In this document: one piece after another, positions 24,016 through 35,323 of the stretch
Layout of the letters: every line of letters starts with the position of its first letter
Position numbering within the stretch: the first letter of the stretch is position 1
DNA from: Asterias amurensis
Taxonomy: Eukaryota; Echinodermata; Asteroidea; Forcipulatida; Asteriidae
Direction: 5' to 3'
DNA: 64,000 nucleotides
NCBI RefSeq assembly: GCF_032118995.1
Contig: NC_092666.1
Span: 14,757,950 to 14,821,949, forward strand
Made by a program: the position numbers and the translations under genes
Notes under the pieces: model-generated
What the model saw: only the letters and a program-made list of their open reading frames with translations
What the model was told of the DNA's origin: nothing
The model's database searches: none

Positions 24016-26410
24016 AAGCAGTTTCCATTGATACACAGTTAAGATCACGTATCCTGTGAAATCGACACATGTTCGTTTCTTTTCTACCTCCATGTTTCAA
24101 TGCACCATCAACGTTTGGATATTTTAACACACACAAAAAACGAAACAATTTTAGACTGGTTTCTTTTTTGAAATTTCAATATTTTTGTGGAATGGCACCT
24201 GAATGCCCAGGTTTAACCATAGAGCAAGCTCTTCCTTGCTCTATGGTTTAACAGTAGCTCGTCGTGTATGCTGAACGGACTTACCAAAGTCTAACTGTAC
24301 AATAATAATAGAGGAGCTGCCACCAAAACCCAAGAGATGTTTTCACTTACCGCGTGCACGAAGCAAAGATATTCAAATTCAACTGCGATTCCAACGGTTC
24401 AGAGAAATTGAAAAAGCTGGCTCAATATGTTACATTCTAGCCTGAGTCCTCACCAGAACACATCACTGGTTTATTTGCTTTACTGCCGCTGTGCAAACTG
24501 AAGCACACAAAAAGTGCAGCCGAGAGAAGCAGGTGACACTGTGGCATACTCGTCCCCGACTGTGGCTAATAGTGAGAATGGTTCACCCTGACCATGGAAG
24601 TAGATGCCCTGACGTTTGAATGTTTTGTTTTGTCTTTTCGGAACAAACGAATTGTGCAGTTTCTTTGGAGAGTAATGCTCAGCATAAAGCGTGAATCACA
24701 GTGTGACGGGGGTCATTAACATGTTTTTGAATTCATTAAACTTGATGTTGAATCACTCGTCATTGACAATGGCTTGAGCCATGAGCGGTATGGGATCGAG
24801 GTTGTTTGTATTGTGAGTCATGGGTTTTTATACTTGCTGGTATGCCACATGTCTGTCACACAGTCAAATCCATGACACAATGACTGACGTACAGTAGTCA
24901 ATTTGCCACAAGTCCTTTGGGGATGGATTTGTGGAACTATAGAAAACCGTTTTCAGTTTAGCTAAAGTATTTGCAGGGAACTCCACAAATTCTGTCTCAT
25001 TCACTGGTTCGTTTTTTTTCTGCTGTTTTTCCTACTTGGTAAGAATGTGTTTTTGGTTAGCTGTGTCGTCTCGTGAGTGCATCTGATCAGACTTTAGGTT
25101 CTGTCGGCCGCTTGTGTCCTTAAGCAACGCGCTTTAAATATTTTCTTGTCTTTACCCATCAGGTATATAAATGGGATTCGAGAGGGCCGAGACTAAAGGA
25201 ATAACAAGAAGTTATATTTAAAGTTTTACTTGATCATAATCTTGCATCGTATAATGTATAACTCTTTTGGGAGAAGTGTTTGCTCTGAGGAGGACCGGTG
25301 TGGTCTCGAAATTCAAAACAGTTTTCACATTAATCTAAACCATAACCATACCTTTCTCCCCAGATACATAAATATTTTAACAATTATTGTTCCTACTCTC
25401 TTGACTTCATTAACCTTTTGATTTCCTAGTTTCGATGCAAGAAATCTCTCAACGTAAATTGAATAAACAATCAAGTTGAAGAAGAAAGCGCGCCTCTCAG
25501 TTCCGACGTCATTTCAAATTAATCACCACAAAATTGGCGCGGTCTGAGATTGCATTACAAACCTTCGGCCGTTTCTAGCCTCGGCTCTTTTGCAATTACT
25601 TAAAGCGTGTCTTCAGTTATACTCCTTAAATAGCTCCCTTGTGACTATGTACGAAAATAATGTTTTGTTTGCATTAAAGGGGCACTCTTTAAGTCTCTCA
25701 AACATTTTGCTGTTTGCAATTCCTTTTAAAAGGGTTCATGCACTGAACCACCTACAGTGTACTGCAATTATTAGTGCGTACTGATGTAAAAAAACACACA
25801 TGTATTTGACTCTGGATATCCAACCATTGTAACATACGGTCAGCCATTTTGAATTAGAGTAAAAAATGTGATTCTACAAAATGGCGGACGTGTTAGTTCA
25901 CGAGTAAAATTAAACCAAACCATGGAGTATGCATGACTGTGTGGATCGTTATGTTCGACTCTTAAAACACACAACCATATTAATTTTATAATAGTCAATT
26001 TTTTAGCACAGAGTATAAATTTAATCAGAAGGCAACGTGCCCGTAATGTTGGCAGAGCCTTTAATGTTCACTTCGTACAAGGCGCTGGGGGAATTTTGTT
26101 TTACCGCTTCGAGAGGCGAGGGGACTTAATGACTCCCTAGCTGTTGCTGATTTGCATGCAAATGTATTCCCGTTATGCAAATTAAAGGCATACAGTGGTT
26201 GGGGTGTAGGGAAGAAGCGGTCATAATAATTGCTATAGTCTAAACAATCAAAGCAGATTAAAAGCCAACTGCTGCTCGGGTTTTTTCCCCCGTGAAGATG
26301 TTTTAGTATGCACAGTGTGTGTCATAGGACTCGAGTTCTCACCACCCCCTTCTTGCGTCCGTGTCTTAGGTATCTAGGGGAGGAGGGGTCACGATCAGTC
26401 GCGAGGTCAA
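24016..26410. other. Unassigned region
   Basis: No gene recognised. On the minus strand a strong isolated donor (GCG followed by GTAAGT) lies at 24351/24350 without a clear matching acceptor. Confidence 0.4.
24208..24252. repeat. Perfect hairpin GTTTAACCATAGAGCAAG
   Basis: 18-base stem with a 6-base loop. A related hairpin with TTAATCCATAGAGTA arms is at 27591-27628. Confidence 0.9.
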
Positions 26411-26790
26411 ATAAGGCGAGTCTGAGTCATGGGTCCCAGAGATCGAGTCTGAGTTTGAGTTGTGAGTCTCAAAGGTCGAGTCTGAGTCTGAGTTTTGAGT
26501 CTCAAAGGTCGAGTCTGTCTCTGAGGTATGAGTCTCAAAGTTCGAGTCTGAGTCTGAGTTTTGAGTCTCAAAGGTCGAGGCTGAGTCTGAATGATGAGTC
26601 TCAAAGGTCAAGTCTGAGTCTGAGGTATGAGTCTCAAAGTTCGAGTCTGAGTCTGAGTTAGAGTCTCAAAGTTCAAATATGGTGAGTCTGAGTTATGAGT
26701 CTCAAAGGGAACTTAAGTCATGAATCTCAAAGGTCGCGTCTGAATCCAAGTTCTCAGTCTCAATACTCGGGTCTGAGTCATGATCAAGTC
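26411..26790. repeat. GAGTCTGAGTCTCAAAGGTC minisatellite
   Basis: About a dozen units of 27-36 bases built on GAGTCTGAGT and TCTCAAAGGTC. Because of the period, Ser-rich open frames appear on both strands; they are artefacts of the repeat. Confidence 0.9.
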
Positions 26791-27050
26791 TGTGTCCGAA
26801 GAGTAGAGGGAAACTAGCGGCCTGTGAAATATTTACATTGTGTTTTTGCAGACCCTTTTCAAATTAACGGCTCTGTCTTGGACTCGATCGTTAGTTTTGC
26901 AATTGTGCACTTTCGGTACGTGACTGGTGCTGTAGCCAGAGAGAAACCATGAGCTATGGTTTCGATCCCGAATGGGTGATCTCGAATAATTATGAAAATT
27001 AGTAGACTGAGCGCCCTCTTATGGGCGAAGAATCAACAGAAGTGAGATGG

Positions 27051-27436
27051 TTAAAGACACTGGACACCTTTGGTAATTGTCAAAGACCAGTCTTCTCAAC
27101 ATCTGCATAAAATAACAAACCTGTGAAATTTGAACTCTTGGTCGTCGAAGTTGCGAGATAATAATGGAATAAAAAACACCCTTGTAGCAGAAGTTGTGTG
27201 CTTTCAGATGATTGATTTCGAGACCTCAAAATCTAATCTTGAGGTCTTGAAATCAAATTCAAATATTTTGGAGGAAAATTACTCCTTTCTCGAAAACTAC
27301 GTTACTTCAGAGGGAGCCGTTTCTCACAATGTGTCATAATCAACAGCTCTCCATTGTTCGTTGCCAAGTAAGTTTGTATGCTATTATAACAATTGTTTTG
27401 AGTAATTTTATTACCAATAGTGGCCAGTGCCTTCAA
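27051..27436 (+). mobile_element. TTAA MITE family A, full length
   Basis: TTAAAGACACTGGACACC to GTGGCCAGTGCCTTCAA. Confidence 0.8.
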
Positions 27437-28339
27437 TGAAATGATTCCTTGTCTCCAGTCCGGTTTCTTTCATATTAGGACATTTCATTCATGAGCAGTT
27501 TCATTTCGGAGATACTAGAAGATATCAAAACTACGGGTTAACCATTGGTTGACGGTAACATGTGCGTGCGTTTGAGAACCTTCATCCATTGTTAATCCAT
27601 AGAGTAAGGACAGTACTCTATGGTTAATCCCAGACTGTATCTATTGCGGAATAATAAACGGAGTCCTTCCTCCATGGCTAGTCTATCATTGATTATAAAC
27701 GATCATCAAAAGTCGAAAAAGCCCCGAAGCATCGCAATTTACAGAGAAGTAATGACAGTATACTTTATATGCAACTAATCGCCAGTACTATGGAGCGGCC
27801 GTAGTGTCACGAGAACATAAATCCATATTTCGCCACCGGGCACATGGGCACACTCGCGCCGCATCTTGCACCGAAGAGACGGTTCAATCACCCCTTAGCT
27901 TCATGGTCAACCACGGGGTTACAATGCCCTCTTGCACGGCCCAGTATTCGATGGTTAAAAAGGTCATGATTTGGCGAGCAGGCGAGTTTAAATGCACGTG
28001 CATCACTGAAAATGGCACATAGTGGTCAATTCAAATCGTGGATAACTTCTTATTCACCCAACACAGTCAATACCATTATTTGAAACCCGTCGTGCTCAAA
28101 AAGGTGTTTGGGTTTTGGGGGTTCTTGTAGATGATCTCCCGTCAAGGGAACTCAGCAAACTCCCACAAGGGGATAAACGCCAAGCTGGCAAAAGCCAATC
28201 TTGAGGAAGAAAAAATACCCTCCATGCTCATACAAACATTGATTTAACGTCTATCATTATGGCTTACACAAATCAAGAAATTGTGATTCAGTAAATAGAC
28301 GACAATACTTATTCTAGTCATTGTGAAATTAGCGGTTAG
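27437..28339. other. No gene recognised
   Basis: Only the short hairpin at 27591-27628 stands out. Confidence 0.45.
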
Positions 28340-28397
28340 CTTGGGGGGATTCGAACCGACAACCATGAAATGCTTTCCTGATTCTGAAAAGGTACTA
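28340..28397 (-). mobile_element. tRNA-like SINE fragment split by a MITE
   Basis: Minus-strand B box GGTTCGAATCC at 28357-28347. The Harbinger-like MITE at 28398 separates it from possible A-box sequence near 28575. Confidence 0.4.
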
Positions 28398-28533
28398 TAA
28401 GGCCGTGTCCGAAACGGCGACTTCGGCTACAGCTACGGCTAGATCGCCCGCGTCTGCCTATTCTTCAACACTGGTGGACGCGCTGAGCTAGACGTAGCTG
28501 TAGCCGAAGTCGTCGTTTCGGACACGGCCTAAG
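28398..28533. mobile_element. Harbinger-like MITE with TAA target duplication
   Basis: Inverted ends GGCCGTGTCCGAAACGGCGAC / GTCGTCGTTTCGGACACGGCC, flanked on both sides by TAA, the 3-bp TWA-type duplication of PIF/Harbinger elements. Confidence 0.75.
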
Positions 28534-28539
28534 TAATCA

Positions 28540-29609
28540 AACATAGTCCCGTTAAATGCTTTGGACTTACCAATAAGCTCAGTGACTGCAATCGAGTAGA
28601 GTGCTTTCTGTGTCGAAAGACGGCATCGCAAAGGTTAGCTCTGTATGTCTCATACGAAATTTACAACATACAACCAGAGTGCTAGAATATTTCACGGCCC
28701 AAAAATGAAGCAACATGCAACTGGAATTATCTTCCAATGTCTAGTTTTCCCCCACTGCGAAACACGACTGCTGTCTAGGTCTTATCCACGTACTAGAATG
28801 CCAGTGATTAACAAACTAGACGTCTGTTTGCCTCATAATGCAACCTTAGTACAAAAGGTACTTGATTAAAAATTCCAGTCGACCGTTGCTGGATTTGAAC
28901 GTATACTGTGGGGATGCATCTACCATGAATAGATTTCTTCACACGTCTGGTTTTGGGGCCATCTGTTTTAACGCGTTGGTTGTGAGTAGAAACTCGCATT
29001 GTGATTAGGGTTTTGTCTTCTTCAGGTTATTAAAACAACTCTTTTGTTTTGGTACCAATTTTTAAAATGAGCTTATCCGATTTCCGTTTTGGGTGTTTGT
29101 GGTTTTATTGATTCCTTAAACTAGAATTCATTCAAACATTCCTTTCTTGCAGACAAAGAAGGCTTTAATTTTGTCAATGATTTTTTTAAACGTGTATTGT
29201 GGCCTTATTTCGGCAGTTAAAATATTGTTGCCTTATTTCGGTAATTTACAACAATATTTTTGCCCTTTTTCGGCAATCATAATAATATAAACAACGGCGA
29301 TTTTGTGGCGTCTTCAATTAAAGATACTTCCACAAATTTGTTGCTAAAATTTTGCGGACAAAGGTATTTCTCTGTATGGGGATTCTATTTCTCGGTTTGA
29401 ATTTTATAATGAGAATATTATTAACACTTTTCCAAGGTCAATATTCCGACTTAAGTGTTTAAAAGTAGATTACATAACATTCATTTAGTATGTAATATAC
29501 AAATTAAAACTCGGTTTGCAATATGTACATGTAAGCTACACGCACAATGAGGGTCTCTACTTGACAAGCTATTTTTTTTTGAAACCACCACTGAAGTTGT
29601 TTTAGTATT
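28540..29609. other. No gene recognised
   Basis: Short frames with no coding character. Three TTATTTCGGNAAT-like repeats at 29200-29280. Confidence 0.45.
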
Positions 29610-30151
29610 CGAGTGAGAAGTTACCTCTTCCGAAAACTACATTACTTCAGAGGGAGCCGTTTCTCACAATGTTTTATACCTTTAAAGGCAGTGGACACTA
29701 TTGGTAATTACTCAAAATAATTATTAGCATTAAACCTCACTTGGTAAAGAGTAATGGGGAGAGGTTGGCAGTATAAAACATTGTGAGAAACGGCTCCCTC
29801 TGAAGTGCAGTAGTTTTCGAGATAGAATTAATTTTCCACGAATTTGATTTCGAGACCTCAAGTTTAGAACTTGAGGTCTCGAAATCAACCATCTAAACGC
29901 ACACAACTTCGTGTGACAAGGGTGTTTTCTTCTTTCATTATTATCTCGCAACTTTGATGACCGATTGGGCTCAAATTTTCACAGGTTAGTTATTTTATGC
30001 ATATGTTGAAATACACCAACTGTGAAGGCTAGTCTTTGACAATTACCAATAGTGTCCACTGCCTTTAACAGCTCTCAATTGCTTGTTACCAAGTAAGTTT
30101 TTATGCTACCAAATATTTTGAGTAATTACCAATAGTGTCTAGTGTCTTTAA
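29610..30151 (+). mobile_element. TTAA MITE family A, outer copy interrupted by another
   Basis: Body resumes after the inner element (30069 onward: CAGCTCTCAATTGCTTG) and ends TAGTGTCTTTAA. The 5' part before about 29610 is missing. Confidence 0.8.
29682..30068 (-). mobile_element. TTAA MITE family A, nested full-length copy
   Basis: TTAA at 29682 and 30065 bracket AGGCAGTGGACAC...GTGTCCACTGCCT. Removing the insert restores the outer copy with one TTAA, which fixes element ends and target duplication. Confidence 0.88.
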
Positions 30152-30910
30152 CAAAAAATACATGCAACAAACTCACAAGTAGGCTATCAATATAAACACA
30201 ACAGTTATGCTTTTTTAATCGACAAAATATTTTGGTCAGACGCATAAAAAAAGTAAACTATTGGCAATAACTAAATGTTTTATCTTTAAAATAAAATCTG
30301 GAAAAATTATCTACAAATCACTTTGTTTTTAAAAAGATTATTACATTATGCCACAAAAACACAAATATTTATTACCGACTCTTTTAAAAATCAACTTATT
30401 GCATTGAAAGAAATATTTCTAACCATATAGGTCCATGTACCCCTAAATTGACACCAGAATATTGGCAGAGGAAAACAATACAAACTGAACAAACAACTCA
30501 ACAAATACTTCACCCCCCAACAAAAATCTATAAAAAAAATTTAAAAAGTAAACAAAAAAATCAATGAAAAAATAACAATGAATAAATTAACAATAAATAA
30601 ATATCTAATACCATTTAAAACAAAGTGTTAAAAAAAAACAACAACAAAAAAAACATTGACAGCTTGCAATTTAAACACACATAATGATTATAAAACACAG
30701 TTATGTTTTAATAATTGTCTGTTTTGGAATTCAACTACAAACAACTGAAGGATATTTGATACCCCATTGTGTCTTAATTGTGTGCTTGGAATCTCAGGAA
30801 TTTCGTTTTGAGGATTTTAGATGGAGGAGCAACTTCAGTACGAGAGGAATAGTGTTAAAGTGTGGGATTAGGTGTGGTATTAACATGCTGTCCTGTGTTA
30901 TCGCCCATCT
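30152..30910. other. No gene recognised
   Basis: Very A-rich, with AAAT/AACAA simple tracts. Confidence 0.5.
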
Positions 30911-31282
30911 TTAAAGCCATTGGACACTTTCGGAACAGAAACAAAAAAAAAAGATTTACAAATAAATTACAAGGTTTACAGAAGGTAATGGTGAAAGACT
31001 TCTCTTAAAATATTAATCCATGAAATGCTTTACTTTTTGAGAAAACATTTAAACAATTATCAATTCTCGATATCGAGAATTACGGATTTATTTGTAACAC
31101 ATGTCATGACACGGCGAAACGTGCGGAAACAAGGGTGGGTTTTCCCGTTATTTTCTCCCGACTCCAATGACCGATTAAGCCTAAATTTTCACAGGTTTGT
31201 TATTTTATATATAAGATGTGATACACGAAGTGTGGACCTTTGGATGGACAATACTGTTTACCGAAAGTGTCCAACGGCTTTA
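30911..31282. mobile_element. TTAA MITE family C, copy 1
   Basis: ~370 bp with ends TTAAAGCCATTGGACACTTTC / AAGTGTCCAACGGCTTTAA and an internal TTCTCGATATCGAGAA palindrome. It is distinct from families A and B but shares the AATTTTCACAGGTTTGTTATT stretch with A. Confidence 0.85.
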
Positions 31283-32210
31283 AGATCACAACACTAATCC
31301 CTAAAGAATTACAAAATATTTCATAGCGATTTCTGGATACAATTTCCCTTTAAAGAGGCAGTTTAAGAAACAATCATTTGCATAAATAATTAAAATGTTT
31401 ATCAATTACTAACTGATTTGTGACAGGTGCAATACAAATAGCCACACCCCTTTCTGAATATAACTTTTGTTTATCACAAAGACCACCTGATACACTTCCA
31501 ACCAATCAGAATGACTAGTTCCTAATCTATTGATATTAATGTTTACACATACATTAGAATAAGTTCCAACACCTTTACACGTACTATACTGTTATGTAGT
31601 TAAATTTACTTTTGGTATAAACATTATTTCATTAAAAGAATCTCTCCGTAACAGTTTACAGCTTAAAGGTGACACAATATTCATAACATTATATGTAACT
31701 TATGTAGCGCGCGCTCTAGTAGCTACATCAAGACATCACATATTATGATTAATGTTTATCAACAGGTGCAACAAGTTTGATTTGAAAAGGGAAGGGGTGT
31801 CAGCGTCAATAGGTTCACAGGAAAAATTGGATCCAGAATGAACTTCATGATCAGTAATCTTAAAGACTAAAATTAAGGTGTTTAAACCCGTGAGTCTGTA
31901 TAAAACCCTCAAATTAACAAAATAAAAAACTATTATGTTTCATATATAAAACATTACTTGCATTGAAAATATACGTTCAAGAGATAGGTAAAGACAAATA
32001 AAGTTGAATACTACTTGTATGATAAATAATATTTTTCAAGACACACATAAAAGATAAGAGTTAAAAAAGATCTTGCAAGACTTTGCAAGATTTTGCGTGT
32101 TTAGCGCGGATTCAAATGCTGAGGTTTGTTGTTGAAGTATGCAAGGCAGTTTACTTCGTATGTTAAGTATCAATAGTTTAGAAAATATCACCGCTGCTGT
32201 ACCTTATATT
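31283..32210. other. No gene recognised
   Basis: A/T-rich, featureless at this level. Confidence 0.5.
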
Positions 32211-32462
32211 GGGTGCGTTCGATTAGCTTCCCTGGGTCGACCTCGCGGTGCTCACTCGGGTGAGCCCCTGACAAGAGCTAAACGAACGATCACTCGCCCT
32301 CTCGTAGTGACGTCATGCACCTGGGGCCATCCCCAAGTGACCCACTCCACAAGCAGGGCACTTGGGGCTGACCCTGGTGAGCCCCTGGAATTACGTCAAA
32401 GCTATTCGAACGTACTGGGGGCAGACCGGGGTCGACCCTGGGAAGCTAATTGAAGGCACCCT
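32211..32462. mobile_element. Palindromic MITE (GGGTGCGTTCGATTAGCTTCCC)
   Basis: Inverted ends pair over ~22 bases; G/C-rich interior with GGGTCGACC and CTTGGGG palindromes. The plus-strand open frame inside is composition-driven. Confidence 0.75.
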
Positions 32463-32589
32463 TTGATTAAAATGGAGTAAGGAAACAAATGGCAGCCATT
32501 TTGCTAACACTTCCAATGTTGTACCTTAAAATAATGGTTCAAAGAGTTACGTATACAAGTACATGTAGCAGTAGTTAGGCCAACAACAC

Positions 32590-32775
32590 CACTGCTATAT
32601 GAATAAACTATAAATAAGAGATACAACCATGTTACAAATCCCTTTTCTCCTGAAGACAAGCAGAGTACTGTTTGAAATGTCGAAACCAAACCGGATCTTT
32701 TCAGAGCCAACCACTCCCTCAAAGAAGATTTAATACATGTACATGGTTGTTCCCACAAGTTTACTATTATTTACA
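32590..32775 (+). mobile_element. Copy of the hammerhead-bearing element
   Basis: Same block as at 7.8 kb in opposite orientation, with AAACTATAAATAAGAGATACAACC upstream and ACAAGTTTACTATT at the end. Confidence 0.5.
32646..32685 (+). ncRNA. Decayed copy of the hammerhead-like motif
   Basis: CTGAAGA at 32650, then a shortened stem II, GAAA at 32674 and GTC at 32679, followed by the same AAACCGG / CTTTTCAGAGCC segment as the 7.9-kb copy. Stem I has lost a pair and stem II is imperfect. Confidence 0.35.
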
Positions 32776-33181
32776 CCATTCACACCACGCAAGCTTTAAA
32801 AATAACTCATCACTGCTACCTTATCTTGATTAATGCCTGCTTTTCCATGGATATAAATAACAACACTTGCATCAAATTTGGTCAGTCACTTCATACACAC
32901 TGTTGCAGTTTTATGTAATATAAATTAGTTATACGCTAATAAGCAATTTACACCAGATATGTAACTAGAGCAGTAAAAGGATTTCACATACATCATTAAG
33001 AATACAGAGACAGGTATCACATCAATCATAAATTTATCCTCCTGCAGCAAAATCTGAGTGAAAAATATATTTTTTCATACTTTTGAATAAAATGTTGCAG
33101 AATATAACTTAGCAGTGTGGTCTTTACAACATAATATAAATATCATTATATACCCTGGGCTTCAAGTCAATATGAAAATCC

Positions 33182-33542
33182 TTAAAGACAGTAGACACTA
33201 TTGGTATTCTCACTTGGTGTATCTCAACATGCATAAAATAACAAACCTGTGAAAATTTAAGCTCAATCGGTCATCAAAGTTGCGAGATAATAATGAAAGA
33301 AAAAACAAGCTTGTCAGTTGTGTGCTTTCTGATGCTTGATTTCGAGACCTCAAGTTCTAAATCTGAGGTCTCGAAATCAAATTCGTGGAAAATTACTTCT
33401 TTCTCGAAAACTATGTCACTTCAGAGGGAGCCATTTCTCACAATGTTTTATACTATCAACAGCTCCCCATTACTCGTTACCAAGTAAGTTTTTATGCTAA
33501 TAATTATTTTGAGTAATTACCAATAGTGTCCACTGCCTTTAA
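33182..33542 (+). mobile_element. TTAA MITE family A, full length
   Basis: Intact termini and the GAGACCTCA/TGAGGTCTC hairpin, with TTAA on both sides. Confidence 0.85.
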
Positions 33543-34009
33543 GAGATCTTAGACCTAGAATTACAAAGAGGCAACCAAGGTCATAGCCTCTGTTACACTT
33601 GGTCTTGGCGCCCCTTCAAAACTTTCCCATCGACTTCAAGAGTTTCAAATGGAAGTGCCCTTTGCAAAATGAAAATGGCCTTGCCCTCTCAAAGATAAAA
33701 TTCCAAGCCTAACATCAAACGTTTAAACTTTCATCCTAATTTGATTCTGTAATTAATTTTTATATCATAAATACTATATTCATAAAAAAAATTCTACATG
33801 CACAACCAACAAAATATATACATACATAATCCACTATTGACAATTGCGCAGTTCAATAACATCAGCTTTCTGACCTTTAAGAAGAATGACATTTATGAAT
33901 AATTAATCATGCATGAATGACCTTTATGAATAATTAAGCATGTACATATTCAAGACATGTATGCATCCCTTAAGTTTTACTTCCGCTGCATTACCATAAA
34001 AGCAGTCCA
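33543..34009. other. No gene recognised
   Basis: Duplicate AATGACNTTTATGAATAATTAA segments near 33887 and 33917; otherwise nothing. Confidence 0.45.
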
Positions 34010-34150
34010 GCATTCTCCTGAAGACGAGCTGAGTATACTGCTCAGAACGTTGAGAGACCACAACGGCTCATCTCAGAACCAACACTCCTCTTAAATAGAT
34101 TTGACACAAGGTTGTACCCGCAAGTTTACTATTTATAGTTGTTTCTTAAA
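34010..34150 (+). mobile_element. Copy of the hammerhead-bearing element
   Basis: Ends GTTGTACCCGCAAGTTTACTATTTATAG; ribozyme core mutated. Confidence 0.5.
34014..34054 (+). ncRNA. Decayed copy of the hammerhead-like motif
   Basis: CTGAAGA at 34018 and an intact stem (GAGC...GCTC), but the GAAA core reads AGAA and the cleavage triplet reads GTT. The downstream end (CAAGTTTACTATTTATAG) matches the 7.8-kb copy read in reverse. Confidence 0.3.
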
Positions 34151-34229
34151 CATTCATGTATTGAAGCGGGCAGTAGTTCTTGCCTTACCTTATCATCATC
34201 AATCCACAAAAATGTCATAGAAATTTCTG

Positions 34230-34430
34230 ATTAAAAAGGAGTGGAAAGTACAAGGTTAAAAAAATATGTCAAGATGTTAGAGGAATGCCCAAACTGAAGT
34301 AAACCAATGAGGTTAGGACTGAAAACCCCAATCCACATACAAAGGCTCCGGTCTGAGGTGGGATTGGAACCATGGTCCACAGACAAGAAAGACAGGTGTG
34401 GAAACCACAAGGCCACTTTGATCCCCCCAA
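34230..34430 (-). mobile_element. tRNA-derived SINE
   Basis: Minus-strand GTGGCCTTGTGGTTT A-box region and GGTTCCAATCCCACC B box at tRNA-like spacing; body runs to about 34230. Confidence 0.5.
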
Positions 34431-35323
34431 ATTATACTTATCTTTTTCACATTTTTTGGCGTTAAATTTAAAAATTTGTAAAAAACTTTACTGTAAACAC
34501 TTTGTGACTCGATACGTGCACATAAAATGCATACTTTGTACACATACACAGACTACCAACACATATACACGTACTTTGAAAAGGCAATAGAGTGTTCCTG
34601 TTTGAAGATATACAGTGAAAATTTTGCCACATTTATGGGCAATGATAAATGGATTTTTTTTAATGCATAACTACGCGTTGTGCGCAAATACTACGAGTGG
34701 AACAAAGCCAAAGGGGTGTCTGGGTGTCTTTTAAATTTAGACACCTTTTTATTCTTCATTTATGTGTGTGTTATAAGTGAAGATTTGGAAACCCAGTTTC
34801 GTTATTTTGAGCAATTTTTTTTACCCTGTTACCAAATCCTGGCTAAAACCTTGGTGTGGAATGCAGGAATTTAAAGAAATTTCTTGCATGGTTGGTCAGT
34901 AAACCACTTTGCTGCGTAGAAAAATTGCCATGCTTGACGCCGCTTGAAGCCAAAATGCAAATTCTTCGTAATGATCAAATCGTAACGATCCAAATACAAA
35001 TTGTGAATAACGATCAAAACACAAATTGTTGGTAATGATCACAATGTAAAGTTGTTTGTAACAATCAGAATGTAAATTGTTTTTAACGATCAAAATAAAA
35101 ATTGCTGTATCGATGATGTACACAGGAACTCTCTACTCCACAGACAATTTAAAAAACAGACTTTTATACTACCTAGGCTAAGCTCGAGTAGCGACCAATA
35201 GTCAACCACTTGTCACTAAATCCATGGTTACCTACACATGAAATACATCCTGGGTACCAGGCAAAATCACCAAATGATTGACTTTAGTCCCTCGCTCTAA
35301 CTTGACCCTAATTGCACTGAGTG
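34431..35323. other. LIPE downstream region
   Basis: Presumed LIPE 3' UTR on the minus strand; a possible AATAAA read on the minus strand lies near 34753. A GATCAAAAYACAAATTG-like minisatellite occupies about 34970-35105. Confidence 0.4.
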
